Origin: Gammaproteobacteria bacterium
GTDB taxonomy: Bacteria; Pseudomonadota; Gammaproteobacteria; Acidiferrobacterales; SPGG2
Assembly (NCBI GenBank): GCA_029861845.1
Contig: JAOTYM010000029.1
Coordinates: 1 to 40,973, forward strand
Direction of reading: 5' to 3'
DNA length: 40,973 nucleotides
Within the stretch, counting starts at the first letter, position 1, and the number at the start of each line of letters is the position of its first letter. Of this stretch, positions 19,557-27,915 are shown in pieces. The notes under the pieces were generated by a model. The model was given only the letters and a program-made list of their open reading frames with translations. It searched no databases and was not told where the DNA came from. The position numbers were made by a program, and so were the translations under genes.

Positions 19557-19609
19557 TAGCTTAGAACTCCGACATCGATGCTTACCATCTTCCACATCGA
19601 TAAATCACC

Positions 19610-19930
19610 CTAGCAGGTTGACGACTGAATAGCTAGAATCTTTAGAAGTTCTCCGCGTTTCGGTTTTGCGACCACGAGTTCTTCTTTTTTTTGTTTTGAC
19701 AATTTCTTGACGCCAGCTTCCACTTTAAGAGCAAGTGCGCGACTACCTATTCTTGCCTGATAGGTCAACTTAAACGGCCCTTTCGAACGCAAATACTTTG
19801 CTCCTTTTCCTTTTGTACCTTCGTGCTCAACTAGTCGTCGATCTACATCTTTGGCAATACCTGTGTACAGCGCCCCAGCTCGCGTCCTGACCAGATAAAG
19901 ATGCCACTGTTCCACATCTAGAGCATGCAC
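19610..19930 (-). CDS. GIY-YIG nuclease-domain protein (YhbQ/UPF0213-like)
   Basis: This 106-residue single-domain protein has the GIY-YIG core near its N-terminus: Y12 in HLYLVRT, Y22-T23-G24 in ALYTGIAKD, and R31/R32 followed by H36, the usual spacing of catalytic Tyr and Arg. A glutamate in KVEAGVKKLSK (about residue 72) fits the metal ligand. The lysine-rich C-terminal half suggests nucleic-acid contact. Stand-alone proteins of this type are widespread and mostly uncharacterised. ATG 19930 lies inside the end of the DUF1015 gene (13-base overlap), so translation is probably coupled to the serine-pathway genes upstream, though no functional link is evident. Confidence 0.9.
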   Translation of the reverse strand: MHALDVEQWHLYLVRTRAGALYTGIAKDVDRRLVEHEGTKGKGAKYLRSKGPFKLTYQARIGSRALALKVEAGVKKLSKQKKEELVVAKPKRGELLKILAIQSSTC

Positions 19931-21165
19931 AGAAAGATGCCGGAGCGCATCTTCGGGTCAAAATAAGTCGATTTTGGCGGCATTACTTTCCCCGCATCGG
20001 CGATTCTCATCAAGTCTTCCATCGCAACGGGATGCGTCGCAAAGGCGACACGCCAACCACTATCACAAACAGATTCCATTGCACGCCTATCGAAGGCACC
20101 CGGAATGTACTCTAACCGTGGATCGGACCGCGGATTATGTATACCCAGCACCGGACCCAGGATCTGCTCCTGAAGAATGACTACATCGAAGGCGCGTACG
20201 GGGTCATCAACCGGCACCACATTGGGACGGGCCTTTAACCGATACCAGGATCCATCGATAAGCATGGATATCTCACCTTGCATAGTCGGTTTCGGATCTT
20301 GTGTGGCATCGTTCCCGAGCTCATTGACCTCGAAACTCTTCTCAAGGCTACTGACAAACTCCGATAATGAATGGCCGTAAAGGTCACGTACACAGCGGTT
20401 AAAAGGCGAAATCTTGAGCTGATCGTGTGGAAACATTGCAACCAACAAATTATTGTACGGTTCATCACCCGTATGATTAGGATTTTCGGCACGCCTGTTC
20501 GCGGCGTATCGACAAACGGCGGCTGACCGATGATGACCATCCGTAAGGTATAACTCCGGGACCGCGGCAAACTGCTCGACCAGACGTGTCGTCAGTCGGT
20601 CATCCTCGAGACGCCAGATGGTATGCGTCACGCCATCACGCGCAACAAAATCGAGGATCGGCGACTCGCGGGATAGGGTGTCAACCAGCTCATCGATCTC
20701 GTCACGTTGAGAATAGGCCACACATATGGGGCTAGAAGTGGCACCAACCCCTTCTAGATACTGTACCAGCCGATCCTCGTGTTCAGCACGCGTATTTTCA
20801 TGTTGCTTCAGCCGTCCTTGCTCGTACTCTTCGATCGAAATATGCGCGACAACCCCCGTTTGCTCGTGACCATCAACGGCGAGACGATAGAGGTAAAGAC
20901 AGGAGCGCTCCTGGTAGACAAAGGCCCCTTCATCAATCAGTCTCTTTAGGTTTGCGGCATTAGAGGCCAATAGTTGCTCGAGGCTTGGCCGCTCGTTTTC
21001 AGGAAATTCATCCTGCGAACGTGTCACATTGAGATAGTTGCACGGGTGACTAATCGTGAATTCGTAGCGCTCCTGGGGTGTGAAGGCGTCGTATCCGGGC
21101 GAAACCACTTCCTGGGCCTGCGCAGGATCTACTAGATATCCGCTGAAGGACTTGATCGCTGGCAT
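19918..21165 (-). CDS. DUF1015 family protein
   Basis: This 415-residue protein matches DUF1015 along its length: N-terminal VVSPGYDAFTPQERYEF, central LYLYRLAVDGHEQTGVVA, the highly conserved LYLTDGHHRSAAVCRYA with its Asp-Gly-His-His, and a C-terminal ending RSGIFLCML. The fold is related to ParB-like nucleotide-hydrolysing proteins, and an archaeal relative of that superfamily (SerK) is an ADP-dependent serine kinase. In many bacteria DUF1015 sits beside serC and serA, as here (37 bases after serC). A role in serine/phosphoserine metabolism is a reasonable inference but unproven. GGGGA upstream of ATG 21165 is the probable ribosome site. Confidence 0.88.
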   Translation of the reverse strand: MPAIKSFSGYLVDPAQAQEVVSPGYDAFTPQERYEFTISHPCNYLNVTRSQDEFPENERPSLEQLLASNAANLKRLIDEGAFVYQERSCLYLYRLAVDGHEQTGVVAHISIEEYEQGRLKQHENTRAEHEDRLVQYLEGVGATSSPICVAYSQRDEIDELVDTLSRESPILDFVARDGVTHTIWRLEDDRLTTRLVEQFAAVPELYLTDGHHRSAAVCRYAANRRAENPNHTGDEPYNNLLVAMFPHDQLKISPFNRCVRDLYGHSLSEFVSSLEKSFEVNELGNDATQDPKPTMQGEISMLIDGSWYRLKARPNVVPVDDPVRAFDVVILQEQILGPVLGIHNPRSDPRLEYIPGAFDRRAMESVCDSGWRVAFATHPVAMEDLMRIADAGKVMPPKSTYFDPKMRSGIFLCML

Positions 21166-21202
21166 TTGGATCCCCGGCTGGAACGCCTTATGGCTACCGG
21201 AA

Positions 21203-22285
21203 CTAATTGCTGCCTCGAAATGAGTCCATAAACTCGGCCAGCGCTGCTACGCTACCCTTTGGCATCGCGTTATAAATGCTGGCCCGACATCCCCCGACAC
21301 TTCGGTGTCCCTTGAGATTTACGAAATTCGCCGCTGCTGCCTCGGACAAAAACTTCGCCTCGAGGTCCTCGCTAGGAAGCCTGAATACCACGTTCATGTG
21401 TGAACGACACACTGGATCCACCGGGCAACGATAGTACTCATCGCTTTCGTCGATCACTCGATAAAGCAAACCAGCCTTCTCTGCCGCCTCGCCCTCGATC
21501 ACCGATAGGCCGCCTTTCCGCTTCATCCACTTGAGCACCTTACCAACGATATAGATTGTAAATACCGGTGGTGTATTGAAAAGCGATTCCTTGTCGTTGT
21601 GCACATCGAACCGCAGATAGCGGCCGATGTCTCGATTAGTTTCCTCGAGAATCGATTTACGAATAAACACCATAGCCATTCCCGATGGTCCGAGATTCTT
21701 TTGCACACCACCGTACACTATATCGAAACGCTCCCATGGGATGGAACGAGACATGTAATCCGAAGACATATCCGCAACTAGTGGAACGCTTACTTCGGGC
21801 CATTGCGGAAAACGGATGCCGCCGATGGTCTCATTGGAAGTGATGTGCAGATAGCGCGTGTTGTCGCTCAGCTCGATCTCCTCGGAGCGAGGCATGCGTG
21901 TATAGTTGCAGTCGGCACCATCCCATGCGATGTAAATGTCACCGTAAGGCTTGGCATCAGTAATGGCGCCTTTGGCCCAAGAACCAGAATTGACATAGGC
22001 AGCTCGCCGACCCGGTTTCAACAAGTTCATCGGAACCATGGCGAACTGGAGTGTGGCGCCACCCTGAATGAATAGAACGGCGAAGTCGTCAGGAGCCCCG
22101 TACACATCTAACGCCAAATCTGTTGTCTCTTTATGGACGGCATCGTAGTGCTTACCGCGATGGCTCATCTCTATGAGCGACATGCCGGCGCCCTGGTAAT
22201 CCACAAATTCTTTCTCGGCCTCCTCAAGTACCTCGAGCGGCAGCGTACAGGGCCCCGCACAGAAATTGTGCACGCGAACAGTCAT
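21203..22285 (-). CDS. serC: Phosphoserine aminotransferase
   Basis: SerC converts 3-phosphohydroxypyruvate to phosphoserine with glutamate, the second step of serine synthesis. The 360 residues are typical. The PLP lysine is K196 in DIVYGGVQKNLGPSGMA, the N-terminus has HNFCAGPCTLPLEVLEEAEKE, and phosphate-binding residues occur in SHRGKHYDAV. The C-terminus (LKGHRSVGGCRASIYNAMP) is the family signature. ATG 22285 is preceded by an excellent ribosome site (AGGAGGA, five bases away). The upstream serA ends 41 bases before it, and DUF1015 follows, so the three form one operon for serine synthesis. Confidence 0.96.
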   Translation of the reverse strand: MTVRVHNFCAGPCTLPLEVLEEAEKEFVDYQGAGMSLIEMSHRGKHYDAVHKETTDLALDVYGAPDDFAVLFIQGGATLQFAMVPMNLLKPGRRAAYVNSGSWAKGAITDAKPYGDIYIAWDGADCNYTRMPRSEEIELSDNTRYLHITSNETIGGIRFPQWPEVSVPLVADMSSDYMSRSIPWERFDIVYGGVQKNLGPSGMAMVFIRKSILEETNRDIGRYLRFDVHNDKESLFNTPPVFTIYIVGKVLKWMKRKGGLSVIEGEAAEKAGLLYRVIDESDEYYRCPVDPVCRSHMNVVFRLPSEDLEAKFLSEAAAANFVNLKGHRSVGGCRASIYNAMPKGSVAALAEFMDSFRGSN

Positions 22286-22326
22286 CGATTCCTCCTGCGG
22301 TTTGGCGCGCCGATTCCTCGCTAAAC

Positions 22327-23295
22327 CTATGTTTTCATATTAACGCAGTGTAAAACCCGACCATCGGACAATGCTTCGATGATCTCTACCACACCCTCAG
22401 CCACAGCATTTTGAGCCTGAGCCGTCGAAGCGCCGATGTGGTGGGTACCATACACATTCGGATGCCGGGCAAGCGCCGAGTCGAACTTAGCCTGTCCGCT
22501 ACCAGGCTCATCAGCGTATACATCGAGACCCGCACGAATGCCTTTGTCATTCATTGCTTCGATCAGCGCCTGCTCATCGACAAGATCACCACGCGAGGTG
22601 TTTATGATAATGGCACCAGGCCTTAGACGCGCCAAAAGTTCACGTCCAATGACGCCTTTTGTGTCATCGGCCGCCGGCACATGAAACGAAAGAATGTCAC
22701 AATTGTCGGCGAGCTCATTGAGATCATTGGCGTATCGAACACCTAGGCCGGCGAGGCGCGACTCCATTTCACTCGCTCGGTTTGACCTACGTATTACGTA
22801 TATCTTGAGGCCAAACGCACGGGCACGCTCGGCAACGGCGATGCCGATTGCCCCCAACCCGACGATGCCAATCGAGCGACCGAAAAGCCCAACAGTGTCA
22901 GAGTAACGCTTCTTGTTCCATTCGCCGTTGCGCAAATCAGCGACGTTGTCAGGAATATTTCGATCGATGGAGATCAGTAATCCCAACGTGAGCTCGGCCA
23001 CCGCAATCGCGTTTTTGCCAGGCACGTTACACACATAGATGTCCCGCTCTGCCGCCGCCTGTTTATCGATGGTATTGGTGCCGGCCCCGGCGCGAATAAT
23101 CAGCCTAAGCGATTTTGCAGCATCGATGGTGTCGGCCGTAACCTTGGTGCTGCGCACGACCAGCGTCTCAAAATCATTGATTGAGGCCGGTAGGTCACCC
23201 GCCGCCAGGTCGGGATTCAAAGTGCACACGTGACCCATTTCCTGGATTTGTTTAAGATACGGCGCAGGAAACTTATCAGCGAAAAGAATCTTCAA
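22327..23295 (-). CDS. serA: D-3-phosphoglycerate dehydrogenase, short form without ACT domain
   Basis: This NAD-dependent 2-hydroxyacid dehydrogenase oxidises 3-phosphoglycerate for serine synthesis. The nucleotide-binding motif is GLGAIG (146-151); catalytic residues are R235 in NTSRGDLVDE, E263 in ADEPGSG and H286 in THHIGAS. At 322 residues it lacks the C-terminal ACT domain of the E. coli enzyme, so serine feedback inhibition by that route is not expected. The start is TTG 23295 (KILFADKFP follows), with AGGAG five to six bases upstream; no ATG fits. The serC neighbour supports the call over a generic hydroxyacid dehydrogenase. The leader region is shared with a divergent gene and is highly structured. 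Confidence 0.92.
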   Translation of the reverse strand: MKILFADKFPAPYLKQIQEMGHVCTLNPDLAAGDLPASINDFETLVVRSTKVTADTIDAAKSLRLIIRAGAGTNTIDKQAAAERDIYVCNVPGKNAIAVAELTLGLLISIDRNIPDNVADLRNGEWNKKRYSDTVGLFGRSIGIVGLGAIGIAVAERARAFGLKIYVIRRSNRASEMESRLAGLGVRYANDLNELADNCDILSFHVPAADDTKGVIGRELLARLRPGAIIINTSRGDLVDEQALIEAMNDKGIRAGLDVYADEPGSGQAKFDSALARHPNVYGTHHIGASTAQAQNAVAEGVVEIIEALSDGRVLHCVNMKT

Positions 23296-23471
23296 GGCTC
23301 CTCTCCGGGGATCTGTACCTGGCAGGCTCCGCCCAGTGGTCTACAACCGCCACAAGGCTGCAAAGGTAAACTACCGGTGGCACCCACACAAGCCACACCC
23401 CGAAAAGGACTAGTCAGGTAGCCTTTGCGGACTATGATGAAGATCACGATTTCGGGTCTAGGAGTGCTGGA
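23296..23471. promoter_or_regulatory. Structured divergent leader between serA and the FAD oxidoreductase gene
   Basis: These 176 bases separate two divergent starts and must hold both promoters. On the + strand CTGCAAAGG (23358-23366) and CTACC (23371-23375) pair with CCTTTGCGG (23422-23430) and GGTAG (23417-23421): a 14-pair stem with a TAAA bulge. One pair is U-G in + strand RNA but A-C in - strand RNA, so folding is favoured in the leader of the rightward gene. A nested hairpin GTGGC/GCCAC (23377-23381, 23392-23396) and an 8-base palindrome GACTAGTC (23408-23415) lie inside. It could be a riboswitch-like leader, a small RNA or an operator region; no known class was recognised. Confidence 0.5.
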
Positions 23472-24572
23472 ATGAAGGTCGTGATATGTGGCGCCGGTGT
23501 CATCGGCGCATCGCTTGCCTACTTTCTGGCGCAACGGGGCATCACCGTAACCATCATTGATCGCTGCGGGGTGGCCGTCGCCGCCTCGGGAAAATCCGGC
23601 GGATTTCTCGCGCTCGACTGGTGTGATGGCTCGCCGATGGAACAGCTGGCACGAAACAGCTTTGCGCTGCATGCGGAACTCGCTACCTTATTAGGTAAAA
23701 AGTATGACTACCGGCGCCTAGATACTTATCTGGTTGAAAGCACCGAGCGCGACTCTTCTATTCCAAACCGCCGGGGAAATCCAAAATGGCTGAACGGCAA
23801 TTGTGCCGTGCGTTACCCTTTGGGCACCTCGACAACCACAGCACAGGTACACCCCGAAAAATTCACACGCACGTTGGTAGATGCCGCCATTGAACGCGGC
23901 GCAACGCTGCGAATCGGTTGCATCGAAGGTATATCGCTATCCGGAACGCCGCAGACCGTACGTAGCGTTGTAGTTGACGGAACACCCGTACCAGCGAATG
24001 TGGTAGTGATCGCCATGGGGCCCTGGTCGAACACAGCTGCGAAGTGGTTGCCGTTTCCGCCGGTTGGCGGTGCCAAGAGTCAGAGCATTACTTTGCGTCC
24101 GACTGGTCGAATCCCGGCCCATGCGCTGTTTGTTGACTACCGAACAGAACGGGGCAAACAGCACGCACCGGAAATCTTTGCGCGCCCAGATGGCGAAGTC
24201 TATATCTGTGGCATGTCCGACGACACACCTGTCCCGGAAAGCGCCGATCAAGTTGCGCCTAGTTTACCCGCCTGTGATGCATTACACAGGATGGCCGCCA
24301 ATCTGTCGTCATCGCTCGCAAGCGCGAAACGAACTCGAAACCAAGCTTGCTATCGTCCGATATTTATCGATAGCTTACCGCTGCTGGGGCATATACCTGG
24401 TGTGAGCGGCGCTTTCGTTGCTACCGGTCACAATTGCTGGGGTATTCTAAACGCGCCGGCGAGTGGACTTGCGATGACCGAGCTAATCGTAGACGGCTAC
24501 GCGAAGACGGTCGATCTCTCGCCCTTTGACCCGAGACGACTAATGAGTCATTCACCGGCCGTAGTGACCTAG
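23472..24572 (+). CDS. FAD-dependent amino-acid oxidoreductase (DAO family)
   Basis: This 366-residue protein of the DAO/glycine-oxidase fold has the FAD-binding GAGVIG motif at residues 7-12, an acidic residue after strand 2 (IIDRCGVAVAASGKSGGFLA), and the C-terminal flavin-contact stretch HNCWGILNAPASG. This type (FOXRED1/TDA3-like) oxidises C-N bonds of amines or amino acids; the substrate cannot be read from sequence. The predicted location is cytoplasmic, as there is no signal peptide. ATG 23472 has AGGAG seven bases upstream. Divergent placement from serA hints at amino-acid metabolism, but this is only contextual. Confidence 0.85.
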   Translation: MKVVICGAGVIGASLAYFLAQRGITVTIIDRCGVAVAASGKSGGFLALDWCDGSPMEQLARNSFALHAELATLLGKKYDYRRLDTYLVESTERDSSIPNRRGNPKWLNGNCAVRYPLGTSTTTAQVHPEKFTRTLVDAAIERGATLRIGCIEGISLSGTPQTVRSVVVDGTPVPANVVVIAMGPWSNTAAKWLPFPPVGGAKSQSITLRPTGRIPAHALFVDYRTERGKQHAPEIFARPDGEVYICGMSDDTPVPESADQVAPSLPACDALHRMAANLSSSLASAKRTRNQACYRPIFIDSLPLLGHIPGVSGAFVATGHNCWGILNAPASGLAMTELIVDGYAKTVDLSPFDPRRLMSHSPAVVT

Positions 24573-24730
24573 TCGGGGTCGCCGCCGACAGTGGTCTGTC
24601 GCGGATAACTTTCGCTAATGATGTTGCCGAACCGTAGATATAGTCAGACATGTCCACAATCTATGGTACCAACTGCGTGAACTTCTTTCTTTCGCGGGGT
24701 CAGTCGCAAAATATGCGAAAATAAGACTGT

Positions 24731-25735
24731 ATGAGCGAGAACTCAGTGCCAATCATCGACATTGCGCCGCTTATCGGCTGTGATCGTGCACACGCTCAGG
24801 AACCGGTGCAAAAAATCCGCGCCGCGTGCTGCGAGTGGGGGTTCTTCCAGGTTTTGGGCCATGGCATCCCGGATACCATGGTCAGTCGGGTGTGGCAGAA
24901 CACACGGGCCTTCTTTGCGCTCCCCTTAGATGTCAAGGAAACCGTGGCCCGTAGCAAAGACAATCCACGAGGTTACTACAATCGCGAGCTCACCAAGAAC
25001 AGCAGGGACATGAAGGAGGTATTCGATCTTGGACACAAGCCGTATCCAGAACTTTCAGATGATGATCCCGTAAATCTAACCCGTGATGGCCACAACCAAT
25101 GGCCGGACGCGGCGCTCCTTCGCGATTTCGAGTCGACGATGATGGAGTATTACCACACTTGTGAGATCGTTGCATTGAAACTGCTGGAAGTCATCGCCCA
25201 GGGCCTTGGGTTGCCGTCCAGCTACCTGACACAAAACTTCATTGACAAACACACGAGTCTCTTGCGGCTAAATTATTATCCTAGTCACGACCCATTGGCA
25301 GCTACGGTGAAAGCTGCCGCTAGCGGCCACCTAGGTGTCCATCACCATAGTGATGCCGGGGCGCTGACCATGCTCCTACAGGATCAGGTGGGCGGGCTTC
25401 AAGTGTTCCGCCGCCAGCAGTGGTTTCCCGTGGAGCCGGTCGCTGGTGCGTTAGTGATCAATATCGGTGACATCGTGCAAGTTTGGACCAACGATCTGTA
25501 CAAGGCGCCATTGCATCGTGTGCTCGCAAGCGAAGGCCAAGCCCGATATAGCCTACCGTTTTTCTACAACCCCTCTTATGATACTGAGTACTATCCGCTT
25601 GACGTTTTGACCAACGGCACGTCGCCACCAAGGTACACGCATATCAATTGGGGCGAGTTTCGTTGGCGTCGTCAACAAGGCGATTTCGCAGATTACGGTA
25701 AGGAAGTCCAAATATCAGACTACCGTATCTCCTAA
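24731..25735 (+). CDS. Isopenicillin-N-synthase-family 2-oxoglutarate/Fe(II)-dependent oxygenase
   Basis: This 334-residue non-haem iron oxygenase has an N-terminal DIOX_N domain (VPIIDIAPLIG; CCEWGFFQVLGHGIP) and a C-terminal double-stranded beta helix. The iron triad is H206-x-D208 (HHHSDAGALTMLL) and H262 (APLHRVLAS), and the 2-oxoglutarate-binding RxS motif is R272-Y-S274, so a 2-oxoglutarate-dependent enzyme is likelier than a true isopenicillin synthase. The substrate is unknown; bacterial homologues hydroxylate or demethylate small metabolites. It starts 158 bases after the FAD oxidoreductase, so it may have its own promoter. It converges on the cupin gene. Confidence 0.9.
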   Translation: MSENSVPIIDIAPLIGCDRAHAQEPVQKIRAACCEWGFFQVLGHGIPDTMVSRVWQNTRAFFALPLDVKETVARSKDNPRGYYNRELTKNSRDMKEVFDLGHKPYPELSDDDPVNLTRDGHNQWPDAALLRDFESTMMEYYHTCEIVALKLLEVIAQGLGLPSSYLTQNFIDKHTSLLRLNYYPSHDPLAATVKAAASGHLGVHHHSDAGALTMLLQDQVGGLQVFRRQQWFPVEPVAGALVINIGDIVQVWTNDLYKAPLHRVLASEGQARYSLPFFYNPSYDTEYYPLDVLTNGTSPPRYTHINWGEFRWRRQQGDFADYGKEVQISDYRIS

Positions 25736-25858
25736 TACCCTGTCCCATAATCAATTCGACATACAGATCTATCGCAGTACCAAAGACTATACTGATATGC
25801 GACTTGACGATCTATCGCAATGGTTCGTCGTAACAGATATGGCTCCCGCCTGTCCTCT

Positions 25859-26230
25859 TCAATCTCCGGTTGGTGTCACTGTACTTTTTTCTATCATGAG
25901 GATAACGGTGCGCTCTGGTGCCCGCGTCCGGTGAAGCACTCCTCTAGGCACTGTGAAACCCTGCCCGGGTGCCAACTCGACTGCTTGATCCTCCAAATCA
26001 ACAAGAAATTTACCTTCAATCACGTAGAAGAACTCGTCTTCTTCATCGTGTTTATGCCAGTGGAATTCGCCATTTACTACACCGAGCCGAACAACGCAGT
26101 CGTTTACCTCGCATAATGACTGGTTAAACCAATCTTCCTTGCACTCTTCGCTTAGCTTTCGAATATCGATAAGTTCAAGTGGGTTAAACCTCACATCGGT
26201 ATGGATGGCATATGCCGACTCGGTGCCCAT
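25859..26230 (-). CDS. Small cupin-domain protein
   Basis: This 123-residue single cupin has metal ligands in HWHKHDEEDEFFYVIEG (H-x-H...E) and the second-motif histidine in PRGVLHRTRAPE, so it probably binds a divalent metal. Small cupins of this type occur beside amino-acid and dioxygenase genes, often with no known substrate. The start ATG 26230 has a strong AGGAGAGG ribosome site about seven bases upstream. It lies downstream of the broken zinc-ribbon gene (stop at 26258), so the two were probably one transcription unit. It faces the oxygenase gene convergently. Confidence 0.88.
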   Translation of the reverse strand: MGTESAYAIHTDVRFNPLELIDIRKLSEECKEDWFNQSLCEVNDCVVRLGVVNGEFHWHKHDEEDEFFYVIEGKFLVDLEDQAVELAPGQGFTVPRGVLHRTRAPERTVILMIEKSTVTPTGD

Positions 26231-26257
26231 TGCTTTCTCCTCTCCTTGATTTAGCGC

Positions 26258-26495
26258 TTAGTAATCGTACCTAAAAATACCGATCTTACAGCTCTCGCCG
26301 CGCACTACCTCAACCGTCGGTGCATCCCGCAAATCGATCTTCTTCTTCAACCGCTTATCCGCAGGTCTTAGTTTTCTCCTTCTCTGTCCAACGCAGACGC
26401 GTCGTATAACCGGCAATGTATCCATGTGTCATGGATTCGCTACATTTCGGGCATTTGTATTGTTTAAGCTCGTGAGATGTTGCTGTCTTGCTCAT
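26258..26495 (-). pseudogene. Small zinc-ribbon-like gene broken by a one-base slip
   Basis: ATG 26495 opens a 46-codon frame (MSKTATSHELKQYKCPKCSE...) with a CPKC knuckle, ending at TAA 26355-26357. Dropping one base from the AAAA run (TTTT at 26372-26375 on the + strand) restores an open frame of about 78 residues through RLRWTEKEKLRPADKRLKKK to GIFRYDY and a stop at 26258-26260. The corrected layout (CxxC, GY, RLRW, C-terminal F-Y) resembles small bacterial zinc-ribbon proteins, but only one C-terminal cysteine is visible. It may be a real 46-residue gene, a decayed gene or a consensus error. Confidence 0.5.
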
Positions 26496-26533
26496 TGCCA
26501 ACACCTACAACGATGAAGCGAATGTCGTCTTCG

Positions 26534-26956
26534 CTAATAGTCTTTCGGTTCTGCCTCGGTCTTCTTGCCCTGTTCCTCTAACTTCTTTCTGTAATTCTCC
26601 AAATCCTTTACCGCCGCCCTCGCCAATTCCGGGCAGAGCTGCGCTGCTTCAGCCTTCATTGCATCCGCTTGCTCACCAAAGGTCTGTGCGATATCCGCTT
26701 CCAACTGTTCAAGCGTTTGGGCAAGATCTTCGCGGTGTGCAAAGCCACCCGCGGTTCGGAGCGTGTCTTGACGCCAGCGCAGGGCTTCGGTGTTCTTCTT
26801 CATTGCCGGACCGTTATTGAATCTATACCAACCGCTGCAGACGGCATAGCTAAAGGTGGCTCGCCAAAGATTTTCTTGTTGTTCCTGCTCTGTAAGGGCA
26901 TTCACGGATGAGGAAAAAAACAGCGCGACAAGAGTAGCCAGGAGAACATGCTTCAT
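26534..26956 (-). CDS. Small exported helical protein of unknown function
   Basis: This 140-residue protein has a signal peptide MKHVLLATLVALFFSSSVNA, cleaved probably after VNA. The mature part is strongly helical and charged (TLEQLEADIAQTFGEQADAM; YRKKLEEQGKKTEAEPKD), with two cysteines (AVCSGWY and QLCPEL) that could form a disulfide. No family was recognised. It is transcribed away from the acetyltransferase gene; the 213-base gap to that gene must contain both promoters. Confidence 0.75.
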   Translation of the reverse strand: MKHVLLATLVALFFSSSVNALTEQEQQENLWRATFSYAVCSGWYRFNNGPAMKKNTEALRWRQDTLRTAGGFAHREDLAQTLEQLEADIAQTFGEQADAMKAEAAQLCPELARAAVKDLENYRKKLEEQGKKTEAEPKDY

Positions 26957-27169
26957 ATTGATACCTTATTTGTGTTGATCGGCATGCCGGAGGAAAAGAC
27001 TCGGTAACAGACGACATGCTTGCTTCAGGATCACTACCTATGCTTTAGCATAGCACCGCATTTTGGGTGCTGCTCAAATCCTATTCGGGCCCCATTAACT
27101 ATTGCTCCCAATACTAAAGTGTCTATACCATTGGTAAATACGTGGTCATTAGAACAGGAAGTGTATTTG

Positions 27170-27892
27170 ATGCATGACTGGAATCAGCTTGGCGAGCCGG
27201 TCGGTTTTGCCCTAGAAGGTTGGACACCACCCAGCCGGCCACCGCGTGATCCGATAGTAGGTCGCTTTTGCCGTGTAGAAGTGCTTGATCCCGATCGACA
27301 TGCCGCCGATCTGTTTGATGCGAATTCGCAGGATACAGAACACGGGATTTGGACCTATCTGCCTTATGGTCCATTCGACAACCTAGCTGACTACACTACG
27401 TGGATGCGCGAGACCTGTCTTGGCAGCGACCCGATGTTTCACGCCATCATAGATATCAAGACCGCAAAGGCAGTGGGGGTAGCAAGCTATCTACGTACAA
27501 ATCCTGCCAACGGGTCGATCGAGGTCGGCCATATCAATTTCTCACCGCTCTTGCAGCAAAAGCCGGCTGCCACCGAGGCCATGTATGTCATGATGAAACG
27601 CGCCTTCGAGCTTGGCTATCGGCGCTACGAATGGAAGTGCGACGCACTTAACGCTAGATCGCGCGCAGCTGCACAGCGGCTGGGGCTATCGTTTGAGGGT
27701 GTGTTTCGCCAAGCCACAACCTACAAGGGCCGCAATCGAGACACCGCTTGGTATGCTGCTATCGATAAGGAATGGTCCGATCTCGATAACGCCTTCTCGC
27801 GTTGGTTGGATCCAGCGAACTTCGACGAGAACGGCAAACAACGGACACGCCTATCCGAGCTGACCCAGCCAATTCTAAAAAAGCGAGGCTGA
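27170..27892 (+). CDS. GNAT N-acetyltransferase, RimJ/RimL type
   Basis: This is a GNAT acetyltransferase of the RimJ/RimL (Acetyltransf_3) subgroup; the acceptor is unknown. Visible features are GRFCRVEVLDPDRHAADLF near the N-terminus, the AVGVASYLRTNPANGSIEVGH strand pair, and the C-terminal SRAAAQRLGLSFEGVFRQ, which resembles the cofactor-binding and terminal strand region. The frame extends upstream to 27020, but ATG 27170 has AGGAAG about seven bases before it and starts at the usual point, giving 240 residues. A pirin-family gene starts 24 bases downstream, so they are probably cotranscribed. Confidence 0.88.
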   Translation: MHDWNQLGEPVGFALEGWTPPSRPPRDPIVGRFCRVEVLDPDRHAADLFDANSQDTEHGIWTYLPYGPFDNLADYTTWMRETCLGSDPMFHAIIDIKTAKAVGVASYLRTNPANGSIEVGHINFSPLLQQKPAATEAMYVMMKRAFELGYRRYEWKCDALNARSRAAAQRLGLSFEGVFRQATTYKGRNRDTAWYAAIDKEWSDLDNAFSRWLDPANFDENGKQRTRLSELTQPILKKRG

Positions 27893-27915
27893 CAAGACAT
27901 CCTGGGAGAACCACT

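Noticed and set aside
23296-23471. Glycine riboswitch, 6S RNA or SRP RNA in the serA divergent gap
   Set aside because: Fragments such as GCAAAGG and CGAAAAGGAC recall conserved motifs, but the ordered core of these RNAs was not found on either strand; only the structured-leader call is kept.
25766-25819. Direct repeat GATCTATCGCA at 25766-25776 and 25809-25819
   Set aside because: Two 11-base copies in the convergent gap after the oxygenase gene, with no third copy or symmetry; chance is a sufficient explanation.
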